Of a DNA stretch of 51,790 nt, positions 23,839 through 31,540 are shown piece after piece; position 1 is the stretch's first letter; the number at the start of each line of letters is the position of its first letter. The stretch is from Nocardioides sp. REDSEA-S33_B3 (GTDB taxonomy: Bacteria; Actinomycetota; Actinomycetes; Propionibacteriales; Nocardioidaceae), in contig LUPK01000056.1 in assembly GCA_001627335.1 (NCBI GenBank), positions 1-51,790 of the forward strand, written 5' to 3'. The notes under the pieces were generated by a model, which made no database searches, was not told the origin of the DNA, and saw only the letters and a list, made by a program, of their open reading frames with translations. The translations under genes were made by a program, and so were the position numbers.

Positions 23839-24930
23839 TCAGAGGCGGTAGACAGCCCTCGCGTTGTGCCGGAACACCTTGCGCAGCAGGTCGGGTCCGC
23901 CGTCGGCCAGCAGGTCGGCGAGCGCGCCGACCACGACGCCGTACGACGCCACGGACTTGTCCATGGGGTAGTTCGACCCGAACAGCAGCCGGTCGGGGCC
24001 GAAGACCTGCGTGGTGTGCTCCACGAGCGGGGCGACCCGTTCGGCGAGCTGCTGACGGGTCAGTCCGCGCTCCCGGTGCCCCAGGGTGGGGAACGCCAAC
24101 CCGGAGTGCTTGGCCACGACGTTGGGGCACGTGCCGGCCAGCTGGGCCAGGTCGTCGCGCCAGCGGGCGAGCAGGTCGCGCCGCTCGCCCTCCGTGCGGG
24201 CGGTGGACCTGCCCATCGGGCCGCACACGCCCACGGGCGGGGCGTAGTGGTCGAGCACGATCGTGGTCTCGGGGTGCTCCCGCGCCAGCGTCACCACCTC
24301 GGGGAGCTGGTGGGAGTAGACGTAGGCGTCGAACGTGAGCCCGCGCTCGGCGACCGCGGCGAACCCGCGCAGGAACGACGTCGACGTCATCACGCCCGGC
24401 TCGTCGATCCAGTCCATGACGCCGCGGTCGGGGTGCCAGGTCGTCATGAACCGGATGCCGCGGAACCGCTCGCTGGCCCGTGCGTGGGCGTCGAGCTGCG
24501 CGCCGAAGTCCGGGGCGCGCGGGTCGGCCGTGCCCACGACGGCAGCGAGCTCCGGGCGACCCGGGGCCCCGAAGGGCAGGGTCTCGAGCCACGCGGTCTC
24601 CTCGGACGGGTCCGGCCGGTGCCACCCGGCCTGCACGTGCACCGCCGCCTCCACGGGCACCCCCACCGCCTCCACGGTCTCCGCCGCGTCGCGGGCGTAG
24701 TCCTCGGGAAGGTAGGGCTGGGCCACGTGCTCGGCGGTGAGGACCAGCTCCCGCTTGGCCTGCGGCAGCAGGACGGGCAGCAGCCGCTCGAAGAGCCGGG
24801 GCGCACGGCGGTAGAGCGGCGCCAGCCGCGACGCCTCCCGCGGCGTCGTGAAGGGGTCCCACTGGTGGATGTGGGTGTCGACGATCGCCGGTACGACGCC
24901 CTGCAGGGACGTGGTCAACGGGTCGGTCAC
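23839..24930 (-). CDS. Amidohydrolase 2 family metal-dependent hydrolase
   Basis: 363 residues. GTG 24930 is chosen because AGGAGG lies 6 nt upstream; a longer reading from 24975 has no ribosome-binding site. TIM-barrel metal hydrolase: N-terminal IVDTHIHQWDP (HxH metal ligands), RFRGIRFMTTWHPDRG, TTIVLDHYAPPVG (His) and LLFGSNYPMDK near the end, where many relatives read FGSDYP. Related enzymes hydrolyse lactones or decarboxylate aromatic acids; the substrate is unknown. It follows the acyl-CoA synthetase with a 73-bp gap on the same strand, suggesting a shared catabolic role. Confidence 0.88.
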   Translation of the reverse strand: MTDPLTTSLQGVVPAIVDTHIHQWDPFTTPREASRLAPLYRRAPRLFERLLPVLLPQAKRELVLTAEHVAQPYLPEDYARDAAETVEAVGVPVEAAVHVQAGWHRPDPSEETAWLETLPFGAPGRPELAAVVGTADPRAPDFGAQLDAHARASERFRGIRFMTTWHPDRGVMDWIDEPGVMTSTSFLRGFAAVAERGLTFDAYVYSHQLPEVVTLAREHPETTIVLDHYAPPVGVCGPMGRSTARTEGERRDLLARWRDDLAQLAGTCPNVVAKHSGLAFPTLGHRERGLTRQQLAERVAPLVEHTTQVFGPDRLLFGSNYPMDKSVASYGVVVGALADLLADGGPDLLRKVFRHNARAVYRL

Positions 24931-25003
24931 GCGGATCCTCCTGCCCTTTCCCCGGCCGGGGAACGCGGGGCCCATTCCACCCGACGACCGCGTCGCCGCA
25001 GGA

Positions 25004-26563
25004 TCAGTTCACCTGCCGGTCACGGCCCTCCCAGTACGGCGCGCGCAGCTTGAACTTCTGCAGCTTGCCGGTCGCGGTGCGGGCCAGCTCGTCACGGAAC
25101 TCGATCGAGGTCGGGGCCTTGTAGCCGGCCGCCTTGTCCTTGCACCACGCGATCAGCTCGGCCTCGGTCGCCTCCGCCCCGGGCGCGAGGACCACCAGCG
25201 CCTTGATCGTCTCGCCCCACTTCTCGCTCGGCACGCCGATGACGGCGACCTCGGAAACGGCCGGGTGGGAGAACAGCACGTCCTCCACCTCGATGGAGGA
25301 GACGTTCTCGCCGCCCGTGATGATCACGTCCTTCTTGCGGTCGCTGATCGTCAGGTAGCCGTCCTCGCCGATGGTGCCGCCGTCGCCGGTGTGGAACCAG
25401 CCGCCGGCCAGCGCCCTCGCGGACTCCTCGGGCTGGTCCCAGTAGCCCTCGAGCACCACGTTGGAGCGCGCCAGCACCTCCCCGCCCTCGTTCTCGCCGT
25501 CGGCCTCCGAGATGGAGAGGCGTACGCCGAGCGCGGGAGCCCCAGCGCGGGTCAGCAGTCCGGCACGCTCCTCGGCCGGCAGGTGGTCCCACTCGGCGCG
25601 GGTGCGGTTGAAGGTCAGCAGCGGGCTGGTCTCGGTGAGGCCGTAGATCTGGATGAACTCCCAGCCGAGCTCCTCCTGCACCCGCACGACCGTCTTCGTC
25701 GGCGGCGGCGCGCCGGCCATGATGATCCGCACCCGGTCGCGGCCGGGGATCTCGCCCTCCCAGTCCTGGGCGGCCTCCAGCACCGCGGCAGCCACGGCGG
25801 GGGCGGCGCACATCACGGTCACCCCGTGCTCGGCGACCCGGCGCAGGATCTCAGCGCCGTCGACCTTGCGCAGCACGACGTGCTTGGCGCCCAGCCCCGT
25901 CATGGCGAAGGGCATGCCCCAGCCGTTGGCGTGGAACATCGGCAGAGTGTGGAGGTAGACGTCGCGGTCGGAGACCTGCGCGTGCATCGCGAAGGTGACG
26001 GCGTTGACCCAGATGTTGCGGTGGGTGATCTGGACGCCCTTGGGCCGTGCGGTGGTGCCGGAGGTGTAGTTGATGCACGCCGTGGCGTTCTCGTCCGGCT
26101 CCCACGGCCGCGGCACCGAGCCCTCGGGAGCGTAGATCAGGTCGTCGTCGCCGATGACGAAGCGGTGCTCGGCCGTCACGTCGGCCAGCGCCTCGTCGAG
26201 CTCGGGATCGATGATCAGCACCCGGGCCCCGGAGTGCTCGACGATGTAGCGCACCTCGTCGGGACGCAGCCGGAAGTTCACCGGCACCAGCACCCGGCCG
26301 TAGGCCGAGACCCCGAAGAACGAGGTCAGCAGGCGTGCCGAGTTGTGCGAGACCACCGCGACCCGCTCCCCCACCTCGATCCCCAGCTCGTCGAGCCGGG
26401 CGGCCTGGCGCGCGGCCAGCGACGCCATCTCGGCGTAGGTCAGCTCGCCCTTGGTGCCCAGCGGCGCCGCCGGCTGGTCGGGCTCGTCCACCACGCCGGT
26501 GCGCTCGCCGTAGACGGTGAGCGCACGCTCGATGAAGTCGGACACGCTGAACGGGACGATCAC
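25004..26563 (-). CDS. AMP-forming acyl-CoA synthetase
   Basis: 519 residues from GTG 26563, with AAGGAG 6 nt upstream. ANL-superfamily motifs in order: P-loop INYTSGTTARPKGVQITHRN, substrate pocket LPMFHANGWGMPFA, A5 IQIYGLTETSPLL, A7 GGWFHTGDGGTIGEDGYLTI, A8 DRKKDVIITGGENVSSIEVE and the C-terminal A10 lysine region TATGKLQKFKLR. It activates a fatty or aryl acid to its CoA thioester through an acyl-AMP; chain length cannot be told from the sequence. Length and motif spacing suggest the medium-chain/DMSP-lyase-like FadD branch. It is upstream of the amidohydrolase. Confidence 0.92.
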   Translation of the reverse strand: MIVPFSVSDFIERALTVYGERTGVVDEPDQPAAPLGTKGELTYAEMASLAARQAARLDELGIEVGERVAVVSHNSARLLTSFFGVSAYGRVLVPVNFRLRPDEVRYIVEHSGARVLIIDPELDEALADVTAEHRFVIGDDDLIYAPEGSVPRPWEPDENATACINYTSGTTARPKGVQITHRNIWVNAVTFAMHAQVSDRDVYLHTLPMFHANGWGMPFAMTGLGAKHVVLRKVDGAEILRRVAEHGVTVMCAAPAVAAAVLEAAQDWEGEIPGRDRVRIIMAGAPPPTKTVVRVQEELGWEFIQIYGLTETSPLLTFNRTRAEWDHLPAEERAGLLTRAGAPALGVRLSISEADGENEGGEVLARSNVVLEGYWDQPEESARALAGGWFHTGDGGTIGEDGYLTISDRKKDVIITGGENVSSIEVEDVLFSHPAVSEVAVIGVPSEKWGETIKALVVLAPGAEATEAELIAWCKDKAAGYKAPTSIEFRDELARTATGKLQKFKLRAPYWEGRDRQVN

Positions 26564-26735
26564 GACGGGCTCCTTGCGGTCGGCGGAGGGTCAGCGGGGT
26601 GTGACGCCCGCCACCCTAGGGCCGCCACGGTTGGCCTCCGGCTGCCGTGCCGCTCGTCGTCGCCGAGCGGCCCCTCCGCGCGACGAGCGGTCCCGATGAC
26701 CGGCGGTGGTCCGGTGAGCACGTGGCGCTCCGCTG

Positions 26736-26775
26736 GATGAGAGTGTTCTCATCCGGCCCTCATCGCGCCGTCATG
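26736..26775 (+). promoter_or_regulatory. Composite operator: GATGAG-N6-CTCATC plus 11-bp phased repeats
   Basis: GATGAG (26736-26741) is separated by 6 nt from CTCATC (26748-26753). Further copies follow in exact 11-bp steps: CTCATC at 26759 and GTCATG at 26770. Direct repeats on an 11-bp period are the usual footprint of OmpR-family dimers. The same layout recurs at 30658-30619 on the other strand. It ends 21 bp before ATG 26797. Confidence 0.75.
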
Positions 26776-26796
26776 GCGGGTGAGCATCATGGAGCC

Positions 26797-27147
26797 ATGA
26801 CGGGATGGGCCAAGGTGCTGCTGGGAGTGGCGCTCGGCCTGCCCATGGGCGCCTACGCCGTCGGCAGCCTGGTCGCCTCCTCCGCGGACCCACCGCCCGC
26901 GCGATCGCCGATCATCCTCGAGGACGCACCAGCCCCGAGTCCCGGCACGACACCCGGTGCCACGCTGACGCCCCAGCCGACCCCGCGGGTCTCCCCCGGT
27001 CCCCCGCAGGTCGTCGTCCCCGGCTACGTCGACCGCGACGACGACGATGAGCGCGACGAGGACCGCGACGACGACGAGGACCGCGACGATGAGCGCGATG
27101 ATGAGCGCGACGAGGACCGCGACGACGAGGACGGGGACGACGACTGA
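26797..27147 (+). CDS. Membrane-anchored Asp/Glu/Arg-rich small protein
   Basis: 116 residues, no known family. The N-terminal 30 residues are one hydrophobic segment (WAKVLLGVALGLPMGAYAVG), a signal or anchor. A Pro/Thr-rich spacer (about 38-72) leads to a C-terminal block of about 38 residues made almost only of Asp, Glu and Arg in DDERDEDRDD-type repeats, which should face outside the membrane. It is first in the operon with the sensor kinase and regulator, and its stop overlaps the likely CTG start of the kinase. I infer a sensory or buffering partner (divalent cation, polycation or surface charge). The start is uncertain: ATG 26773 is in frame but overlaps the operator. Confidence 0.75.
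   Translation: MTGWAKVLLGVALGLPMGAYAVGSLVASSADPPPARSPIILEDAPAPSPGTTPGATLTPQPTPRVSPGPPQVVVPGYVDRDDDDERDEDRDDDEDRDDERDDERDEDRDDEDGDDD
27030..27144 (+). repeat. In-frame GAC/GAG/CGC simple repeat (acidic tail)
   Basis: Near-perfect alternation of GACGAC, GAGCGC and GAGGACCGC units codes for the charged tail of the small protein upstream of the sensor kinase. Slippage here would lengthen or shorten the tail. Confidence 0.8.
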
Positions 27148-28631
27148 GGACCCGCCACACCGCGTCCCGGACCGGGCTGTCGGTCCGCACCCGCATCACC
27201 GCCGCCGTGGCCACCCTCACCGCGGCCACGTTGGTCATCGCCGGCGTGCTGGTCTACGCGATCGAGCTGCAGCGCCTCGAGGAGCAGACCCTCGCCGCCG
27301 TCGACCAGGAGCTCCAGGAGTTCGACCGCATCCAGTCCGAGGGCATCGACCCGACCACCGGTGAGCCGTTCGCCGACGTCGCGGCCATGCTCGAGCTGTT
27401 CTTCCAGCGCAACATCCCCGACGACGACGAGCTCCTGGTGGGGTGGATCTCCACCCGTCCCGACCCGGTGCGCTTCGTATCGCCCGCGGCCGATCCTCTC
27501 GTCGACGACCCGGGCTTCCTGGACGCCGCCGCCGAGGTGGCCGCGTCCGGAGGGAGCCGACGGCTGGACGTCGACGGTGCCGGGGAGATCCTGCTCGTCG
27601 GGCAGCCCGTCCGCTTCCGCAGCACCACCGAGGGCGGCGCGCTGCTCGTGGTCACCCGCCTCGACGTCAACCGAGCGGCGCTGCGCGACACCATGCGCAC
27701 CTACGCGATCGTGTCCGCCCTGGCGCTGCTCCTGGTCGCCGGCGTCGCGTTCGCGGTCACCGGACGACTGCTGGCCCCGCTCCGACGCCTCCGTCGCACC
27801 GCCGAGGAGATCAGCGAGCTGGACCTCTCCCGCCGCATCCCGGTCACCGGCAACGACGACATCACCGCACTGACCGGCACGGTCAACACCATGCTCGACC
27901 GGCTCGAGAGCGCCTTCGTCGAGCAGCGTCGCTTCCTCGACGACGCCGGCCACGAGCTGCGCACCCCGCTGACAGTGCTGCGCGGACACCTCGAGGTCCT
28001 CGACACCCGCAGCCAGGCGGACGTCGACGAGACCCGGGACCTGCTGCTCGACGAGGTGGACCGGATGTCGCGTCTGGTGGGCGACCTGATCCTGCTGGCG
28101 AAGTCCGACCGGCCCGACTTCGTGCGGGTCGCCCACGTCGACGTGCGCGAGCTCACCGAGGACCTGCTGGCCAAGTGCAGCGGGCTGGGGAGTCGTGAGT
28201 GGCTCCTCGACGAGATGGCCGAGGCCAGCGTCGAGGTGGACGCGCAACGCCTCACCCAGGCCGTGCTCCAGCTCGCCCACAACGCGGTGAGGCACACGAG
28301 TGCCGGGGACCCGGTGGCGATCGGGTCCTCGTACGACGGCACGCGCCTGCGTCTGTGGGTCCGCGACACCGGGCCCGGGCTGGCTCCGGACGACCGCACC
28401 CGGGTCTTCGAGCGCTTCGCTCGTGCCGCCAGCGAGGACCACGACGGCTTCGGCCTCGGACTCTCGATCGTGTCCGCCATCGCCGAGGCGCACGGCGGGT
28501 CGGCACGCTGGGAGGACCCTGGGCACCACGGTCACCCGTCCGGGTCGCGGTTCGTGGTCGACGTCCCCGCCGTCCGCGTCACCACAGACCGAGGCGCCGA
28601 CCCCGAGGAGGACACGTGGCCAGGATCCTGA
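27144..28631 (+). CDS. Sensor histidine kinase (probable CTG start)
   Basis: 495 residues if begun at CTG 27144. Order: short basic cytoplasmic end (LSVRTRITAAV), TM1 (about 23-41), a 140-residue extracytoplasmic sensor region with no recognised fold, TM2 (about 186-206), HAMP (LLAPLRRLRRTAEEISELDL), HisKA with phospho-His270 (FLDDAGHELRTPLTVLRGHL), then HATPase_c with N box QLAHNAVRHT, G1 DTGPGL and G2 GFGLGLSIV. The only other NTG starts in frame are CTG 27177 and GTG 27207; GTG would begin inside TM1. CTG 27144 overlaps the preceding TGA (CTGA) and has GGGGA 6 nt upstream. Its stop overlaps the regulator gene by 16 bp. Probable envelope sensor of the OmpR-partner class. Confidence 0.93.
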   Translation: MRTRHTASRTGLSVRTRITAAVATLTAATLVIAGVLVYAIELQRLEEQTLAAVDQELQEFDRIQSEGIDPTTGEPFADVAAMLELFFQRNIPDDDELLVGWISTRPDPVRFVSPAADPLVDDPGFLDAAAEVAASGGSRRLDVDGAGEILLVGQPVRFRSTTEGGALLVVTRLDVNRAALRDTMRTYAIVSALALLLVAGVAFAVTGRLLAPLRRLRRTAEEISELDLSRRIPVTGNDDITALTGTVNTMLDRLESAFVEQRRFLDDAGHELRTPLTVLRGHLEVLDTRSQADVDETRDLLLDEVDRMSRLVGDLILLAKSDRPDFVRVAHVDVRELTEDLLAKCSGLGSREWLLDEMAEASVEVDAQRLTQAVLQLAHNAVRHTSAGDPVAIGSSYDGTRLRLWVRDTGPGLAPDDRTRVFERFARAASEDHDGFGLGLSIVSAIAEAHGGSARWEDPGHHGHPSGSRFVVDVPAVRVTTDRGADPEEDTWPGS

Positions 28632-29284
28632 TCGTCGAGGACGAGGAGCGGATCTCGGCGTTCATCGCCAAGGGACTGCGTGCCGACGGACACCTGCCGA
28701 CCGTCGTCGCGGACGGCCGCGTCGGCCTGGACCAGGCGCTGTCGGGCGACCACGACCTGATGATCCTCGACGTGGGCCTGCCGGGACTCGACGGTTTCGA
28801 GGTCCTCGAGCAGCTGCGTGCACAGGGCTCCCGGATGCCGGTGGTGGTCCTGACGGCCCGGGACTCCGTGACCGACACCGTCTCGGCGCTCGACGGCGGC
28901 GCGGACGACTACATGAGCAAGCCGTTCCGCTTCGCCGAGCTCCAGGCGCGTGTCCGGTTGCGCCTGCGGCAGGTCAACGCCGTACCGGCCGACGCCGAGG
29001 TGGCGCTGGCCGCCGGGGGCGTGCGCCTGGACCTCCGCACCCGCCGGGCCACCGTCGACGGGCGGGAGGTCGAGCTGTCGGCCCGCGAGTTCAACCTGGC
29101 GGAGATCTTCATGCGCAACGCCGGGCAGGTGCTCTCCCGCGAGCAGCTCCTCGACCACGTGTGGGGCTTCGACTTCGACCCCGGCTCGAACGTGGTGGAC
29201 GTCTACGTCGGCTACCTCAGGCGCAAGCTCGGCAGCCACGCGATCGCCACCGTGCGAGGCATGGGGTACCGGTTCACGACCTGA
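28616..29284 (+). CDS. OmpR-family response regulator
   Basis: 222 residues from GTG 28616, with GAGGAG 5 nt upstream inside the kinase gene. Receiver domain: acidic pocket Glu8/Asp9, phospho-acceptor Asp52 (LMILDVGLPGLDGF), Thr80 (VVVLTARD) and Lys102 (SKPFRF). A winged-helix output domain spans about residues 130-222 (ELSAREFNLAEIFMRNAG, REQLLDHVWGFDFDPGSNVV and HAIATVRGMGYRF). Such regulators bind 11-bp direct repeats; two matching operators lie in front of its own operon (26736-26775) and the facing operon (30619-30658), so autoregulation and control of the facing operon are predicted. Confidence 0.96.
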   Translation: MARILIVEDEERISAFIAKGLRADGHLPTVVADGRVGLDQALSGDHDLMILDVGLPGLDGFEVLEQLRAQGSRMPVVVLTARDSVTDTVSALDGGADDYMSKPFRFAELQARVRLRLRQVNAVPADAEVALAAGGVRLDLRTRRATVDGREVELSAREFNLAEIFMRNAGQVLSREQLLDHVWGFDFDPGSNVVDVYVGYLRRKLGSHAIATVRGMGYRFTT

Positions 29285-29293
29285 GGTCACAGC

Positions 29294-30160
29294 TCAGGAG
29301 CGCCAGCCCGCCAGCCTGGGGGCCGGGAGCGAGGCCAGCACGGGCTCGAGGGCCTCGGAGACCTCCCGCGGCTCCGGGCGGCACGCCGGGTCGCGCGACA
29401 AGCCGGCCAGCAGCACCTCACGGACCGCGCCCGGCACGTCGTCGGGCAACCGGCGGGGCTCCTCGACCACCTGGGGGTGACGCGCACCCGGGTCGTCGGC
29501 GGCAGGGTCGCCGTCCCGGAACGGCCGGTGTCCGACCACCGCCTCGAACATCGTCGCCGCCAGCCCCCACACGTCCGCTGCCGGTCCCGGGCCGCCCAGG
29601 CCCACCGGGTCGGCCTGCTCGGGGGCGAGGTAGCGATCGGTGCCGATCACGTGCGTCAACCGAGCGGCGTCCTCGACCCGACGCGCCACCGACAGGTCGA
29701 TCAGCCGCGCCGGCGCGCCCATGATCGTGTTCGACGGCTTGACGTCCAGGTGCACCCAGCCGAGGTGGCGCAGGTAGTGCAGCGCCGACGCCAGCTCGAT
29801 GCCCAGCGGCAGGTACTGCTGCGGCTGGAGTCGCCCACCACGCCGCAGGAGCGAGGAGAGCCGTGGTCCGTCGAGGTTCTCCAGCACCAGGTGCGGCCGG
29901 GGGCCGTCCGGGCACGCACGGAGCGCCCGGACGACCACGGGGTGCGAGACGGCGGCCAGGGCGGCCGCCTCGCGTCGCAGCCCGCGCAGGGACGGGGCGT
30001 CCTCGACGAGGTCGGGTCGCACCACCTTGGCCACGACCGGTCCCCACGTGACCTCGTCGAAAGCCAGGTAGGCCTCGTAGGTCGCTCCTCCGCCGAGCCG
30101 TCGCACCGCGGTCAGCTCGTCGGTGATCGCGTCGCCCTCGCGGAGCTCCCAGCTGCTCAT
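29294..30160 (-). CDS. Soluble Ser/Thr protein kinase
   Basis: 288 residues: an almost bare Hanks-type kinase domain with no membrane span or sensor tail. Motifs: Gly loop RLGGGATYEAY (22-32), Lys45 (VVAKVV), Glu64, catalytic loop HLDVKPSN (137-144; HRD reads HLD, but Asp139, Lys141 and Asn144 are kept), metal-binding DLS in place of DFG at 155-157, and APE 179-181. It should be active. Its ATG shares one base with the stop of the exported charged protein (TGATG), so the two are translationally coupled. It ends 9 bp from the response-regulator stop, convergently. Such an isolated kinase could modify the regulator or the charged protein's export route (inference). Confidence 0.93.
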   Translation of the reverse strand: MSSWELREGDAITDELTAVRRLGGGATYEAYLAFDEVTWGPVVAKVVRPDLVEDAPSLRGLRREAAALAAVSHPVVVRALRACPDGPRPHLVLENLDGPRLSSLLRRGGRLQPQQYLPLGIELASALHYLRHLGWVHLDVKPSNTIMGAPARLIDLSVARRVEDAARLTHVIGTDRYLAPEQADPVGLGGPGPAADVWGLAATMFEAVVGHRPFRDGDPAADDPGARHPQVVEEPRRLPDDVPGAVREVLLAGLSRDPACRPEPREVSEALEPVLASLPAPRLAGWRS

Positions 30161-30552
30161 CAGCGGCGGGTGTCGTTGCGGGACTTGTCGTTGGTGCTGT
30201 TCGCCGAGCGGTCACGCGTCCTGTCGCCACCGTCGCGGGTCCAGTCGCGCGTCTTGTCGCCGCGGCTGCGGTCGCGATCGCGCGACACCGCGGTCACCCG
30301 GGAGTTCGTGCCGTCACGGCTGTCGACGCCCGAGGTGTCCCGGGAGTCCCTGGTGTTGTTCGTGTTCTTGGTGTTGGTGTCCTTGCCGGTGTCGTCGTCA
30401 TCGTCGTCGTCGACGCTCATCACGACGTCGGTGCGGTCGTCCTCGCGCTTCCAGAAGGAGTCGTCGGCCACCGCCGACGACGGGAGCGTCAGCAGCCCGG
30501 CGCCCACGGCCCCCGCCAACGTGCCGAGCCCGAGCTTCACTGTGGTGCGCAT
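30160..30552 (-). CDS. Exported Asp/Arg/Thr-rich low-complexity protein
   Basis: 130 residues from ATG 30552, with AGAGGA 7 nt upstream. Signal peptide: TVKLGLGTLAGAVGAGLLTL, probable cleavage after SSAVA. The mature part begins DDSFWKRED, has a run of seven Asp (SVDDDDDDDTG), then Asn/Thr-rich and RD/TRD repeats (DRDRSRGDKTRDWTRDGGDR). No Cys and almost no hydrophobic residues, so it is predicted disordered. No known family. Its promoter carries the composite operator shared with the two-component operon, and the Ser/Thr kinase follows with a 1-nt overlap. It is probably a regulated envelope protein binding cations or polyanions (inference). Confidence 0.8.
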   Translation of the reverse strand: MRTTVKLGLGTLAGAVGAGLLTLPSSAVADDSFWKREDDRTDVVMSVDDDDDDDTGKDTNTKNTNNTRDSRDTSGVDSRDGTNSRVTAVSRDRDRSRGDKTRDWTRDGGDRTRDRSANSTNDKSRNDTRR

Positions 30553-30618
30553 GTCCAGTCCTCTCGTCGTGTGCCACCGGCTCCTCCGGCGGCGACGAGG
30601 ACGATTCGACCCCCGGAC

Positions 30619-30658
30619 GGTGAGGTCGACATGAGCCGTCGATGAGACGGCCCTCATC
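30619..30658 (-). promoter_or_regulatory. Second composite operator, same layout, minus strand
   Basis: Read on the minus strand: GATGAG (30658-30653), 6 nt, CTCATC (30646-30641), then CTCATG (30635-30630) and CTCACC (30624-30619) in 11-bp steps. This matches the layout at 26736-26775. It sits 66 bp before ATG 30552 on the minus strand, and just upstream of the plus-strand copper operon, so it could serve both directions. Confidence 0.75.
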
Positions 30659-31460
30659 CACCGCCGTACCCTGGGTACGACGCCCACGACCCTGCGAGGC
30701 CACCATCACCGCCCCGACGCGCCCGACCAGCCCGGCCAGCACGGCCAGCACGGCCAGCACCGCCGGCACGACCCCCGGTGCTGCCCTGGTGTGGTCACGC
30801 GCCGCCGTGCTCGGCGGCGCCATGGCCCTGGTCGGCGGTGTCTCGCACACCTCCGCGGGCGGCCTGCTGCCGCACGCCGCCGTCACGGCGCTCGTGGTGC
30901 TGGGCTGCGTGGCCCTGTCCGCGGTGTTCCTCACCGGGCCGGCCAGCCCGCTAAGGGTCGTCGCCCTGCTCGTGGGCGGCCAGACGGGCGTGCACGTCGC
31001 CCTGACCCTGGCCGCCGGTCACGTCGGCGACGCGGCCACAACCGTGCCGTTGCGCTCGGGCAGCCCGCTGGCCCCGGCCGCGGTCGACGGACGCCGCGTG
31101 GGATCCCTCATGGAGCAGACCACCGCACCGGCCGCGACCACCCCCGGCGTGGACGCCTCGTTGCTGGGCCACCTGCAGGGGCAGGGCCTCGGCATGCTGG
31201 CCGCGCACACCGCCGCCGCCGTCGCGCTCGGCCTGTGGCTGGCCCTGGGCGAGAAGGCGCTGTGGCGGGTCCTGCTGCTCGCGGCACAGGGTGCCTTCCG
31301 TGCCCTGACCCGGCCCCGCTGCCTGCAGGACCTCCTGGCCACGGTCACCGGCCCCCGGCCCACGCGCCTGCCCGTCCGACCCCGGGTGACCCGGCCGGCC
31401 GGGCTGCGCCACCACAGCGCCGTACCCCACCGCGGGCCACCGGCCCTCCTCGCCTCCTGA
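30642..31460 (+). CDS. Multi-span membrane protein of copper/DyP operon
   Basis: Up to 272 residues. The true start is unclear: ATG 30642 lies inside the operator, and a possible -10 TACCCT (30667-30672) is downstream of it, so GTG 30789 or a non-standard codon near 30708 may be used. After an Ala/Ser/Thr repeat there are about five hydrophobic segments: RAAVLGGAMALVGGVSH, AAVTALVVLGCVALSAVFL, RVVALLVGGQTGVHVALTLA, LGMLAAHTAAAVALGLWLAL and WRVLLLAAQGAFRAL. Scattered membrane His residues (SHTSAG, GVHVAL, AAHTAA) resemble proteins found with PCuAC and YcnI in actinobacterial copper clusters. First gene before the PCuAC lipoprotein and DyP peroxidase. Role inferred as copper passage or assembly. 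Confidence 0.7.
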   Translation: MRRPSSTAVPWVRRPRPCEATITAPTRPTSPASTASTASTAGTTPGAALVWSRAAVLGGAMALVGGVSHTSAGGLLPHAAVTALVVLGCVALSAVFLTGPASPLRVVALLVGGQTGVHVALTLAAGHVGDAATTVPLRSGSPLAPAAVDGRRVGSLMEQTTAPAATTPGVDASLLGHLQGQGLGMLAAHTAAAVALGLWLALGEKALWRVLLLAAQGAFRALTRPRCLQDLLATVTGPRPTRLPVRPRVTRPAGLRHHSAVPHRGPPALLAS

Positions 31461-31540
31461 CCCACGGCTCCCCCGGCACCTGACCGGGGGGCCTCCCCCG
31501 CGCCGCCCCCGGCGCACCCAGAGACGAGGAACAACCACTC

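Noticed and set aside
26797..27147. Simple repeats as a CRISPR array
   Set aside because: The repeats are short, in-frame codon repeats without spacers; no CRISPR-like repeat-spacer pattern or cas gene occurs anywhere in the window.
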